Origin: Oscillospiraceae bacterium
Lineage (GTDB): Bacteria; Bacillota; Clostridia; Oscillospirales; Ruminococcaceae
Direction: 5' to 3'
Length of the DNA: 64,000 bases
Assembly (NCBI GenBank): GCA_019423755.1
Contig: JAHZAU010000004.1
Span: forward strand, 83,121-147,120
Position 1 is the first letter of the stretch. Each line of letters begins with the position of its first letter. Both the position numbers and the translations under genes were made by a program. The notes below the pieces were generated by a model. The model saw only the letters and a program-made list of their open reading frames with translations, searched no databases and was not told the DNA's origin. Positions 25,505 through 32,149 of this stretch are shown one piece after another.

Positions 25505-25608
25505 TTGACAAAATTCGCCAATCCGTTATAATGATAGCGAGGAGTGGATTTGAGTCGTCTTCTCATGTTAGCCGCTTTCGGGGTCGCGTCCCGGAGGCGG
25601 CTTTTTTA
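25505..25608 (+). ncRNA. Small RNA unit 2 upstream of zinc-ribbon gene
   Basis: A near-perfect promoter (TTGACA 25505-25510, 16 bases, TATAAT 25527-25532) is followed by a 12-bp terminator stem (25571-25582 with 25590-25601) and six T. The inferred transcript is about 70 bases. It contains the segment GCCGCTTTC at the hairpin base, as does unit 1, and a similar CGTCT(T)CTC stretch before it, so the two may be related. A short ATG frame inside (from 25566) has no ribosome site at normal spacing. Confidence 0.6.
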
Positions 25609-25625
25609 TTTGTGGGGAAAATCGG

Positions 25626-26069
25626 TCACAGATTTGTCCCCAGTGAATAGGCCACGAGCTCAGGCGGCAGTTGCAAAGCCTGGGCGATGTCATAGACGCT
25701 GCACCCCTCATACTCCGCTGTTAGGTATTCTGACGGATAACAGAGGCACACGGCAAAGCGATTCGCCTGGACCTCCAATTTATCCACGGAAAACAGAGTA
25801 TGCTCCCTCAGAAAGGGGGTATTGGCGGATGGATGCATCACAGCATGGCCCAGCTCGTGGGCACAGGTAAAATGCTGTCGCTCCGGTGAAAGTGCTTCAT
25901 TGATATGGATGACCTTTGTTCGGTGGGAACGTGAGTAATACCCACGCACCGTGCCAAGTGGTTCTTTTATGACGATGATCCCCAGGAGCCGACACAGTTC
26001 AAAGGGGTCATTTGTGTGGTACTTATGAAGAAGAGACGAGGCGGTTTCCCAGATTGACAAGTGGATCAC
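25626..26069 (-). CDS. ImmA/IrrE-family metallopeptidase
   Basis: The protein has the zinc-protease motif HELGH (in TCAHELGHAVMHP) and the layout of ImmA/IrrE proteins, which cut the linked XRE repressor after DNA damage and so induce the prophage. It lies directly behind the repressor gene, as in ICEBs1 immR-immA and many prophages. The open frame extends to an ATG at 26114 that overlaps the repressor; a GTG at 26069 lies just after the repressor stop. Neither has an ideal ribosome site, so the exact start is uncertain. The length (148-162 residues) suits the family. Confidence 0.88.
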   Translation of the reverse strand: MIHLSIWETASSLLHKYHTNDPFELCRLLGIIVIKEPLGTVRGYYSRSHRTKVIHINEALSPERQHFTCAHELGHAVMHPSANTPFLREHTLFSVDKLEVQANRFAVCLCYPSEYLTAEYEGCSVYDIAQALQLPPELVAYSLGTNL

Positions 26070-26073
26070 CGTC

Positions 26074-26490
26074 CTATTTTTTGTACTTCTTAGGTGTATA
26101 TTTGGCTTTGGCAATCTGCTTGGTCATGCGCAGTTGGTTTTCATAGCTTGCCCGCAGCAGCTCTTTCGTTTCATCATCCAACGGCTCTCCGTCGAACATG
26201 AGAGGATCGGAACTGCTGAGTAGGTCCAACATCTCCTCCATCTTTTTTGCAATATCACGCTCATCCTTCTTAGTGAGGACGGGCGGCATGCTTTGGCCAT
26301 CTTCAATGATATATGACTTGGTTACACCAAAATAATCAGCTAATGCCTGCAAGGTGCCCATTCGAGGTATTTTTAAATCGTTTTCCCAAGTGGATACAGC
26401 TTTATCAGAAACTTGTAAAATGTTCCCGAGTTCTATTTGGCTCAGACCAGCATTTTCTCGAAGAAACTTTATTTTACTACCGATACTCAC
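26074..26490 (-). CDS. CI-like XRE-family repressor
   Basis: The 138-residue protein has an N-terminal helix-turn-helix (IKFLRENAGLSQIELGNILQVSDKAVSTWENDLKIPR) and a C-terminal helical part. It is the likely lysogeny repressor: it is divergent from a Cro-like gene, and repeated TCTACTTTTAG sites lie between the two starts. The ImmA-type protease gene is downstream on the same transcript and is the probable inactivator. AAAGGGGTGATG lies before the start. Confidence 0.9.
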   Translation of the reverse strand: MSIGSKIKFLRENAGLSQIELGNILQVSDKAVSTWENDLKIPRMGTLQALADYFGVTKSYIIEDGQSMPPVLTKKDERDIAKKMEEMLDLLSSSDPLMFDGEPLDDETKELLRASYENQLRMTKQIAKAKYTPKKYKK

Positions 26491-26516
26491 GCCATCACCC
26501 CTTTCATAGTATCTTT

Positions 26517-26605
26517 ATAATAAACTAAAAGTAGATAAAAATCAACATGAAAAACATAATACTCTACTTTTAGGGGTTGACATTCCACTTAAAGTAGAGT
26601 ATAGT
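26517..26605. promoter_or_regulatory. Lysogeny switch: divergent promoters with repeated operators
   Basis: The reverse promoter (TTGATT, 17 bases, TATTAT; 26545 down to 26517) drives the repressor, and the forward promoter (TTGACA 26577, 17 bases, TATAGT 26600-26605) drives the Cro-like gene. Operator-like copies of TCTACTTTTAGT lie at 26524-26535 (inverted, inside the reverse spacer), 26563-26573 (between the promoters) and 26588-26598 (inverted, inside the forward spacer). Confidence 0.8.
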
Positions 26606-26625
26606 GGGAACAGGAGGTGATAGAA

Positions 26626-26814
26626 ATGGCGTTTACAGTGAAGCAGGCAAGAATGCTTGCTGGAAAAAAACAACAGGAAATGGCCGATTTTCTTGGCATT
26701 CATGTGCAAACATACCGCAAAATCGAAGAAAATCCAAGCAGAGCTACCGTGGAACAAGCACAAAAGATTGCTCAAATTACTGGCATACCATACGACAAAA
26801 TTTTTTTCGCCTAA
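26626..26814 (+). CDS. Cro-like XRE-family regulator
   Basis: A 62-residue protein consisting essentially of one helix-turn-helix: TVKQARMLAGKKQQEMADFLGIHVQTYRKIEENPSRAT, then AQKIAQITGIPYDKIFF. It is divergent from the CI-like repressor under the operator-bearing forward promoter, so it probably favours lytic growth. AGGAGG is eight bases before ATG 26626; an in-frame GTG at 26617 overlaps that site and is less likely. Confidence 0.85.
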   Translation: MAFTVKQARMLAGKKQQEMADFLGIHVQTYRKIEENPSRATVEQAQKIAQITGIPYDKIFFA

Positions 26815-26817
26815 ATA

Positions 26818-26832
26818 TCTACTTTTAGTAGA
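26818..26832. promoter_or_regulatory. Palindromic operator downstream of the Cro-like gene
   Basis: TCTACTTTTAGTAGA is a perfect-arm palindrome (TCTAC/GTAGA) and contains the same core as the three switch operators. It lies four bases after the Cro-like stop and just upstream of the ribosome site of the next small gene, so binding here could act as a roadblock. Confidence 0.7.
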
Positions 26833-26861
26833 AAAAGCAAACATGAAAGGAGGTGATTCAA

Positions 26862-27014
26862 ATGGATGTATTGCTTTTGGTTACATGTACTGTTCTGGTT
26901 TCTTATCTTACAACAAAAGTAATAGCGACCCACTACTTTGAGATAGTAGATCGCTATGTTCAAGAAGCTATCCAACAATTAACTGAGATATTGGAGGGAA
27001 ACAAACATCAATGA
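26862..27014 (+). CDS. Small single-helix membrane protein (50 residues)
   Basis: AAAGGAGGTGATTCAA precedes ATG 26862, an excellent ribosome site. The 50-residue product starts with a hydrophobic segment (VLLLVTCTVLVSYLTT) followed by an amphipathic helix (about 27-45). It is co-transcribed with the Cro-like gene, and its last 47 bases overlap the end of the reverse-strand DUF4393 gene. Function unknown. Confidence 0.6.
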   Translation: MDVLLLVTCTVLVSYLTTKVIATHYFEIVDRYVQEAIQQLTEILEGNKHQ

Positions 27015-27762
27015 AAGATTTACCCAGAGGAGTGAGGGATACAATGCCAGGGTAATAGCAAAAGTCACTACCGAGACGTTCGGAATATTCTTTATACACT
27101 TTATGCTGAATGAAGGAGTCATAGGAAGCAGAAGTGAGTTGTGCAAAGAAAGTACAAGAAAGGATTCCCAAGCGTTCAAGAGAAGAAATAGAGATTGCTT
27201 GCTTTTCAATATCTTGTTCATTAGGGTTAGACAAAAATACCAATGGGAATAAGTCCTTGAATGAACTTCTATCTTCGGAAACGTAGTATCGAAAAGAAGT
27301 GATTGGATACTCACTATCTAGTCTAAAGAGCTTCAAATTTTGTGCGTCCAATGGTGTCATTTGCTTGATAATCTCAACAAAAGAGACATGAACTTTCGAA
27401 CTATAACGGTCGTCCATAGAGCTTGAAATTAGCCTTAAAAATAGTTCTCGAACTTCTGTCTCTTCAAAATAGAACTTCGATGCCTCCAAAGCTGGCCCGA
27501 CGACTGAAAGAGGGGGTTCCTGTAGATGATCAGTAGGAATTGATTGCACGTTTTGAATCAGGGATTGCTGAAACTCTGCAAGGTGTTTTTCTCTTGTTAG
27601 TTTTTTCTTAGCAACAAAAGTATGGAATCCACCAAATACAAGTTCCCAGGTATCAGATAGAGTTTGACCTGCTTGCGATGACACCGGCAGGAGCGCTTCT
27701 CTGAGGCATTCCGCAGTGACATTTTTAATTGTATAACCTGTTTTATCTTCAATTTCGCTCAT
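26968..27762 (-). CDS. DUF4393 (Abi_alpha-type) protein
   Basis: The 264-residue protein matches the DUF4393 pattern: a short start, then LPVSSQAGQTLSDTWELVFGGFHTFVAKKKLTREKHLAEFQQSL, a central PALEASKFYFEETEVRELFLRLISSSMD block, and a C-terminal half with LTPLGKSFIDVC. PF14337 is, to my knowledge, linked to abortive-infection (Abi-alpha) proteins of lactococci and prophages, but the mechanism is unknown. The gene is reverse-oriented between early phage genes and AT-rich, fitting a lysogeny-expressed defence or exclusion cargo gene. A TATAAT lies at 27786-27791. Its 3' end overlaps the convergent small gene by 47 bases. Confidence 0.75.
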   Translation of the reverse strand: MSEIEDKTGYTIKNVTAECLREALLPVSSQAGQTLSDTWELVFGGFHTFVAKKKLTREKHLAEFQQSLIQNVQSIPTDHLQEPPLSVVGPALEASKFYFEETEVRELFLRLISSSMDDRYSSKVHVSFVEIIKQMTPLDAQNLKLFRLDSEYPITSFRYYVSEDRSSFKDLFPLVFLSNPNEQDIEKQAISISSLERLGILSCTFFAQLTSASYDSFIQHKVYKEYSERLGSDFCYYPGIVSLTPLGKSFIDVCFPPISQLIVG

Positions 27763-27869
27763 AAAAGTATCTCCTTTCTGTGCTGATTATAGCGTAAAAA
27801 AGAAGCAATAAATAGCGAAAAAGCAAAATGAAATTGGCAACCTACACACAAAAAGAGTGGAAGAATTCG

Positions 27870-28322
27870 CTATTCGATGCTGGAATTCAGATTTAATGTT
27901 TCGTCTATTTGACAATTACTCTGACCGATCACATTTTGATTATCTTCTTGTAAGTGTTCAACAATTGCAGCAACGTTTTCGGAAATCTCTCTTACATAAT
28001 CTGAGCGCTCTTGGGAATCATTGCCGCCTGCTAAAGAAAAAAACTGAATAATAGCACATGCGAAGTTTAGCAAATCGATAATTTTCTGGAAATAAGAATC
28101 TTTTGCTTTAGGTGTCTGCTGACAGGGTAATGAGGGACAATGCTGAACTTCTAGTTCTCGAATTCTTTCTTCTAATTTATTGACTTGCTTTTGTGTCTTC
28201 TCAGAAATGGTTACTTTCTTTATATACATAAGTTGGTTCAAATTGAGAATCGAGAGATCGTTCCATGTAAACGATTTGAGTTCACCCCAAGTGAAGTTTT
28301 TTAAATCACCCCAGGTAGCCAT
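27870..28322 (-). CDS. Unknown protein with 8-residue Trp repeats
   Basis: The 150-residue protein begins with a strict eight-residue repeat, TW(G/N)(D/E)L(K)xF, with Trp at 4, 12 and 20. A Lys/Glu-rich coiled-coil stretch (about 33-55), a central Cys pair (HCPSLPCQ), a hydrophobic helix (LLNFACAIIQFFSLAGG, about 84-100) and an acidic tail follow. It lacks a signal peptide. GGGGGTG lies before ATG 28322. It is reverse-oriented like DUF4393 and probably has its own promoter (TATAAT at 28352-28347), which lies back-to-back with the early genes. Function unknown; the repeat suggests a protein- or membrane-binding zipper. Confidence 0.65.
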   Translation of the reverse strand: MATWGDLKNFTWGELKSFTWNDLSILNLNQLMYIKKVTISEKTQKQVNKLEERIRELEVQHCPSLPCQQTPKAKDSYFQKIIDLLNFACAIIQFFSLAGGNDSQERSDYVREISENVAAIVEHLQEDNQNVIGQSNCQIDETLNLNSSIE

Positions 28323-28388
28323 AAAACACACCCCCTTTCTCGCTTTATTATAGCACAAAAGGGTGGTTGCCAAAAGGAGGTCAAATGT

Positions 28389-28682
28389 ATGTCTATGTCG
28401 TTATTTGAGATCCCTTGCCCGGTGAGGGAGAGCGTGGAAAAACTCAACGAATTGGTTCAGAAGTATCCCATCGAGATCCCGCTGCCAGAGGCGGCCAAGT
28501 TCATGGGCACCAAGCCGGAAAGCCTGCGCGCAGCCATCGATTGTGGCAACTTCAAGCCGGGGTATTCCTGGCGCAGGGAGATGGCAGCCAACAAAGGGTA
28601 TAAAATCCCGACGGTACCGTTTTACCTGTGGTATATGCAATCATCGGTGAGCGCAGAGCTGATCGTTGGAAGGAAGGCATAG
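28389..28682 (+). CDS. Small HTH protein, possible excisionase
   Basis: The 97-residue protein carries an excisionase/MerR-like winged helix pattern: PLPEAAKFMGTKPESLRAAIDCGNFKPGYSW followed by GYKIPTVPFYLWYM. Phage excisionases have this form, but many early phage genes of unknown role do too. AAAGGAGG lies ahead of ATG 28389. It is the first of a run of small early genes in the forward direction. Confidence 0.6.
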   Translation: MSMSLFEIPCPVRESVEKLNELVQKYPIEIPLPEAAKFMGTKPESLRAAIDCGNFKPGYSWRREMAANKGYKIPTVPFYLWYMQSSVSAELIVGRKA

Positions 28683-28684
28683 CT

Positions 28685-28840
28685 ATGGAAGAACTGATGT
28701 ACAACACCATCCTGCTGCTGATGGCCGGAGTGGCGGGGCTGGTCTTTCTGATCCTGGCTGGGGTAGCGGAGATGATCTGGCTGCGCTGGGAGCGACGCCG
28801 GCAGGAGCCCCGGCACCGTAGGGAAAAGGGGGCAGCGTAA
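28685..28840 (+). CDS. Small single-helix phage protein
   Basis: A 51-residue protein with one membrane helix (about 7-28, ILLLMAGVAGLVFLILAGVAE) and a very basic tail (RWERRRQEPRHRREKG). GGAAGG lies just before ATG 28685, two bases after the previous stop. Function unknown. Confidence 0.6.
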   Translation: MEELMYNTILLLMAGVAGLVFLILAGVAEMIWLRWERRRQEPRHRREKGAA

Positions 28841-28842
28841 CC

Positions 28843-29022
28843 ATGGAAGAAGCCGTTTTTTTCGCGGATGGGGTTTGCCCGGCCTGCGGAAGCATCACCT
28901 ACGGATATACCAGGGAAGAGCCCATGCACTGCAGCCACTGCAGTTGGACCGAGCCACCGGAGGATGCGTCCAAGCGGATCACGCAGCTGGAGTCTTTGCT
29001 GGAACGGCTGTTTGAGGAGTAG
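28843..29022 (+). CDS. Small zinc-ribbon phage protein
   Basis: A 59-residue protein with CPACG and CSHC knuckles 20 residues apart and an acidic helical tail. It starts two bases after the previous stop with AAAAGGGGG upstream. It probably binds one zinc; function unknown. Confidence 0.6.
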   Translation: MEEAVFFADGVCPACGSITYGYTREEPMHCSHCSWTEPPEDASKRITQLESLLERLFEE

Positions 29023-29046
29023 GGGCTTGCATATGGAATGGATAAC

Positions 29047-29079
29047 GAAAAAGGAACGGTCCACGCCGTTCCTTCTTTC
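29047..29079 (+). terminator. Hairpin within the early gene run
   Basis: Stem GGAACGG with CCGTTCC, flanked by A-rich and T/C-rich arms. It could act as a weak terminator before the next small gene. Confidence 0.5.
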
Positions 29080-29112
29080 AAATATAAATATGGACAAGCA
29101 GGAGGAAGCACT

Positions 29113-29316
29113 ATGATTGAGCTGAAATGTAACAGAGGGGACACTCACGTGAGGGCTTGCGGCAACAGAGACGACGTGATTGCAGAGGCCACCATCCTGA
29201 TCGAGCGGCTGCTGAAAAGTCTGGGGCATCAGGCCGCGGCGGCTGTTCTGGGCAAGGTGACGACCGACTTTGCTTCAAAGAACGGAGTTTTCAGCCAGGA
29301 GGTGCCCCATGAATAA
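29113..29316 (+). CDS. Small phage protein of unknown function
   Basis: A 67-residue soluble protein (MIELKCNRGDTHVRACGNRDDV... LIERLLKSLG). GGAGGAAG lies seven bases before ATG 29113; an upstream ATG at 29038 falls before the hairpin and is rejected. The pattern ELKCNRGD...ATILIERLL is common among small early genes of clostridial phages, without known role. Confidence 0.65.
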   Translation: MIELKCNRGDTHVRACGNRDDVIAEATILIERLLKSLGHQAAAAVLGKVTTDFASKNGVFSQEVPHE

Positions 29317-29506
29317 GGGAGCGTTTTTCATGGCGTTTATGCTGTCCTGTCTGGTGCTGGTGCCCACGGCTTCCAGCTTGGGCTTGATGGCAGCAGAGAA
29401 GGCCACCAGAGACACGTCCCAGGAAGGGGTGGTGATATGGGACCTGACTGTCGGGCAGAGGGCATCTGGGCCGGGCGGAATCCCTACGGGTTTCGATATA
29501 ACCTGA
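29309..29506 (+). CDS. Small exported or membrane phage protein
   Basis: A 65-residue frame starting ATG 29309 inside the end of the previous gene, after GGAGGTG. It has a hydrophobic N-terminus (FFMAFMLSCLVLVPTASSLGLMAA) that could be a signal peptide or helix. Its end overlaps the next frame by 70 bases, so the C-terminal part is less certain. Confidence 0.45.
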   Translation: MNKGAFFMAFMLSCLVLVPTASSLGLMAAEKATRDTSQEGVVIWDLTVGQRASGPGGIPTGFDIT

Positions 29507-29637
29507 ACCACCCATGGGTCCGCGACCGGTACCTGGCGTACAAGCGCAGCCTGGGCCTGCCGGAGTATGTGCCGTTGTCGGACAAGCAGCGCCGGGAGCT
29601 AGAACAGCAGCTGGACCAATACCTGGACCAAAGATAG
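29437..29637 (+). CDS. Small phage protein of unknown function
   Basis: A 66-residue protein with a convincing composition: GRNPYGFRYNLNHPWVRDRYLAYKRSLGLPEYVPLSD, then a Gln/Glu-rich helix. AGGAAGGGG precedes the ATG at 29437. A terminator follows two bases after the stop, so this ends the first early transcript. Confidence 0.6.
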   Translation: MGPDCRAEGIWAGRNPYGFRYNLNHPWVRDRYLAYKRSLGLPEYVPLSDKQRRELEQQLDQYLDQR

Positions 29638-29639
29638 CA

Positions 29640-29679
29640 GCGGGCGGGCCCCTGGGCAGCCAGGAGGCCCGCTTTTTTG
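29640..29679 (+). terminator. Early-region terminator
   Basis: A GC-rich stem (arms near 29640-29654 and 29659-29672, GCGGGC with GCCCGC) is followed by six T. Confidence 0.85.
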
Positions 29680-29820
29680 CGGGATGTGAAAAAGAGGGAT
29701 TGGTTTTTGTGGAAAGATAAAATGACAGGAAAAGGGCATACTTTAGCCCTTATCTGACCTTGTAAAGACAATTATGTTTACACACTTTCCACGAAGTTTT
29801 CCACAAGGACGGGGGAAGGG
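29679..29820 (+). promoter_or_regulatory. AT-rich region with DnaA-box-like repeats before rep
   Basis: Three copies of a TTTCCAC(A) element occur: inverted near 29706-29715 (TTGTGGAAAG), and direct near 29786 and 29797 (TTTTCCACA, one change from the DnaA consensus TTATCCACA). They sit directly before the HUH Rep gene and may form a phage replication origin. Confidence 0.4.
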
Positions 29821-30651
29821 ATGAAATACAGAAAGCGGGTCCGGTACCTGGGATACCGGGCGGTGGTCACCATCTATCCTGCCCCGGCTGCGGGAAATCA
29901 TACACCCAAGGGCCTGGCCAGGAAGGAGACCACCCCAGAGGAGAAGAAGCGGCAGCACCAATACCAGGTATGGAAGCTGCAGGGGCTGATCCTGGCGAAC
30001 TTCCTTCCCCGGGAGGACCAATTTGTGACCCTGACCCTTCCGGCAGGCACCACCGAGGAGCAGGCCCGGAAAGCAAGAAGCGGTTTCCTGGGAGCCTGCC
30101 GCCGGGAATGCAGCCGCCAGGGGAAGGTGTTCCGATACCTGTGCTTTTTGGAGAAACAGGGGAAGTGGCACCTGCACCTGATCATGACCGGCCTGCCCCT
30201 GGAAACGCTGCAGCGCCTTTGGAAGCCCTGGGGCCGCCGGGTGCATTGCTCCCCACTGGATGACAGCCAAGGATATTTTGATCTGGCCCAGTATCTGCTG
30301 GAGGAGGAAAAGCCCAGCCGGGACCCCAACGCCCAGGACGAGGCCCGGGTCAACGCCAAGCGGCCGCACAAAAAGCACGAAAAGGCCTGGACCAGCAGCC
30401 ACAATCTGAAGGAACCCAAGGAGAGCTGCACCGAGCTGAACGAACTGCCCCGGAAATCCCGCCGGGCGCCGGCCGGATATTCCATGGTGGAAAGCAGCCT
30501 GCAGGTGTGGGGCACCCCGTGGGGACCGCGAATCCAATATGAGTGCATCTGGGTCCGGGGAGGGACACCGCGACTGCACCTGCGCCTGCAGCAGAAGCAG
30601 GCCCAGGCCACCGCCGCACCCCGCCGGAAGACCCAGCGCAAGAAAGAATGA
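29821..30651 (+). CDS. HUH-type replication initiator-like protein
   Basis: A 276-residue protein with rolling-circle Rep features: motif FVTLTLP (residues about 68-74), the HUH metal-binding motif in KWHLHLIMTG and a downstream DLAQYLLEEEK segment whose Tyr may be the nicking residue. This fits the ORF2/G2P-type replication-associated family seen in filamentous phages and clostridial elements. The Lys/Arg-rich C-terminus suits DNA binding. GGGGGAAGGG precedes ATG. HUH Rep in a contractile-tail phage recalls P2 gene A in role, though not in sequence. Confidence 0.75.
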   Translation: MKYRKRVRYLGYRAVVTIYPAPAAGNHTPKGLARKETTPEEKKRQHQYQVWKLQGLILANFLPREDQFVTLTLPAGTTEEQARKARSGFLGACRRECSRQGKVFRYLCFLEKQGKWHLHLIMTGLPLETLQRLWKPWGRRVHCSPLDDSQGYFDLAQYLLEEEKPSRDPNAQDEARVNAKRPHKKHEKAWTSSHNLKEPKESCTELNELPRKSRRAPAGYSMVESSLQVWGTPWGPRIQYECIWVRGGTPRLHLRLQQKQAQATAAPRRKTQRKKE

Positions 30652-30674
30652 ACCGGAAAGGTGGAGGAACAGCC

Positions 30675-30890
30675 ATGAAGAAAGAATCAAGATGGCACGG
30701 ACAAGCGCTGCTGGCAAGCGGGGAACCGGTGAGGCCAGCGCTGAACGGGAAATGCAAAACAGGAAAAAGCCCTACGGGACATTGCGGAGCCGCGGCCTGC
30801 TGCAGCGAACCCTACGACTGCTGCGCACAATGTCCGAACGATTGCAACTGCCGGTGCGGCTGGTTGCCAGAAAGGAAGGTCAGACCATGA
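30675..30890 (+). CDS. Small cysteine-rich phage protein
   Basis: A 71-residue protein with ten Cys packed between residues 27 and 61 (paired CC at 42-43 and 49-50, then CPNDCNCRC). GGAGGAAC lies before ATG 30675. It probably binds zinc or an Fe-S cluster. It overlaps the next gene by four bases (ATGA type). Such genes recur in clostridial phages without known role. Confidence 0.7.
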   Translation: MKKESRWHGQALLASGEPVRPALNGKCKTGKSPTGHCGAAACCSEPYDCCAQCPNDCNCRCGWLPERKVRP

Positions 30891-31195
30891 CAAAACTGGA
30901 GAAGGCACTCGCCTTTTTCGCCAAGGAGATCCAGAAGATCGACGGGATTATCGACGAGTGCGACCCCGTCCTGAAGAATACCCTCCGCGCCAAGCGGGAA
31001 CATCTCACCGTAGCGGTCCAGGCCATCCAGGACCTGCAGTGGGCGGACAAGCTGCTGCACAGCGAGCTGCCCTGCGCCAGCTGCCGGCACCGGGACAGCA
31101 ACCAGGAGCAGAACCCATGCAAGGCCTGCCTGTATGAAACCAACGAGGGGAACCGCTGGTATCCCCGGTGGGTGAGAGGAGGGCTGCGGGGATGA
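30887..31195 (+). CDS. Small phage protein with Cys knuckles
   Basis: A 102-residue protein: a helical N-terminal half (KALAFFAKEIQKIDGIIDECDPVLKNTLRAKREHL) and a C-terminal zinc-knuckle-like end (CASCRHRD and CKACLYE). GAAAGGAAGG lies before ATG 30887. Overlaps at both ends indicate translational coupling. Function unknown. Confidence 0.7.
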   Translation: MTKLEKALAFFAKEIQKIDGIIDECDPVLKNTLRAKREHLTVAVQAIQDLQWADKLLHSELPCASCRHRDSNQEQNPCKACLYETNEGNRWYPRWVRGGLRG

Positions 31196-31494
31196 TCCGT
31201 GTTATACGCAAACGCCCCGGATGCCTGCCGGAGTGGGTCCAGGTAGAAAACACCCTGGAGGCCCTGCAGCAGGAGGTGGGCGGGTACATCGAGACCGTGA
31301 CCTTCGCGCAGCACGCCTGCATTATCTGCAACGAGGAAGGCCGCCTCCTGGGGCTGCCATACAACGGGACCTTCCTGGGAGTGAGTTTCGTGGGGACCAT
31401 CCTCATCGTGGGGGTAGACGGGGAAGAGTTTTCCGACCTGCCGGCCGTGTCCTGGGAGACGCTGCTGGGCAGCTTTGGAGGTGATGCCAATTGA
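31192..31494 (+). CDS. DUF3846-like phage protein
   Basis: A 100-residue protein matching the DUF3846 pattern: VENTLEALQQEVGGYIETVTF, IICNEEGRLLGLPYN, and a final VGVDGEEFSDL with a loop that names 'GTxLIVG'. DUF3846 proteins are common small phage or plasmid proteins without known function. The start at 31192 overlaps the previous stop. Confidence 0.7.
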   Translation: MIRVIRKRPGCLPEWVQVENTLEALQQEVGGYIETVTFAQHACIICNEEGRLLGLPYNGTFLGVSFVGTILIVGVDGEEFSDLPAVSWETLLGSFGGDAN

Positions 31495-31928
31495 ACTGGA
31501 AGAAGGAAGCGGTGGGCGAACTGCGGGACTACCTGGCCCGGAAGGAAGCCCTGGAACACCTGCGGGAGCGCCAGGCGGTCCTGCGGCTGCAGCTGGAGGG
31601 AATCCGGGCCAGCAAGTCAGACACCACCCCGGTCATGGGCGGCGGCAGCCGGGTGGAGGATGGTATGATCAGCCGCATGGAGGAGCTGCAGCGCTTGGAG
31701 CTCAACTACCGGGTGGCCGCCCAGCTGGTGTCCCTGACCGAGCGGGGCCTGGAATCCCTCGCCGAGACCCAGCGCCTAGTGCTGGAGCGGTTTTATATCT
31801 ACCGTACCGCAAACCATGTGGAGGACCTGATGGAGCGGCTGCATGTGGAGCGCTCCCGGGTCTATGAAATCAAGGAGGAAGCGCTGCGGCAGTTCACGAT
31901 TCGGATGTATGGTTTGACAGACTATTAA
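31491..31928 (+). CDS. Sigma-70 region 4-like late regulator
   Basis: A 145-residue protein. Residues 1-95 form long helices (coiled-coil pattern LEHLRERQAVLRLQLEGI), and the last 50 residues look like a sigma region 4 helix-turn-helix (TQRLVLERFYIYRTANHVEDLMERLHVERSRVYEIKEEALRQF). ArpU/RinA/DUF1492-type late transcription activators have this form and sit just before the packaging genes, as here. It starts with TTG 31491 seven bases after GGAGGTGA. Confidence 0.75.
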   Translation: MNWKKEAVGELRDYLARKEALEHLRERQAVLRLQLEGIRASKSDTTPVMGGGSRVEDGMISRMEELQRLELNYRVAAQLVSLTERGLESLAETQRLVLERFYIYRTANHVEDLMERLHVERSRVYEIKEEALRQFTIRMYGLTDY

Positions 31929-32067
31929 CGAAAGTGGAAAAAGAGCGGACGAAATTTGACAAAAAAGGTGGTATGCTTTTAGCATGGTATTTTGAGAAAA
32001 GAGAACGCCTCAAGATCCCCATAGGCTGACCTCCTTAACAACCCAGCCCATCCCATTCAAAATGCCA

Positions 32068-32104
32068 GAAGCCGCCTTCCAGCGAAAGCCGGGGGCGGCT
32101 TTTG
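32068..32104 (+). terminator. Terminator before the methyltransferase gene
   Basis: Stem AAGCCGCC with GGGCGGCTT, separated by about 18 bases and followed by TTT. It ends the early block. Confidence 0.7.
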
Positions 32105-32149
32105 CATACCCCAAAACCAGCCCGTTTTCCACCCAGCCCCGAACAAAGG

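Noticed and set aside
25544..25870. Forward reading frame running from small RNA unit 2 into ImmA
   Set aside because: It crosses the strong terminator at 25571-25607 and is antisense to the protease gene; no suitable ribosome site.
29038..29112. Upstream start for the 67-residue early protein
   Set aside because: The first 25 codons cover a hairpin, and the ATG at 29113 has a proper GGAGGAAG site.
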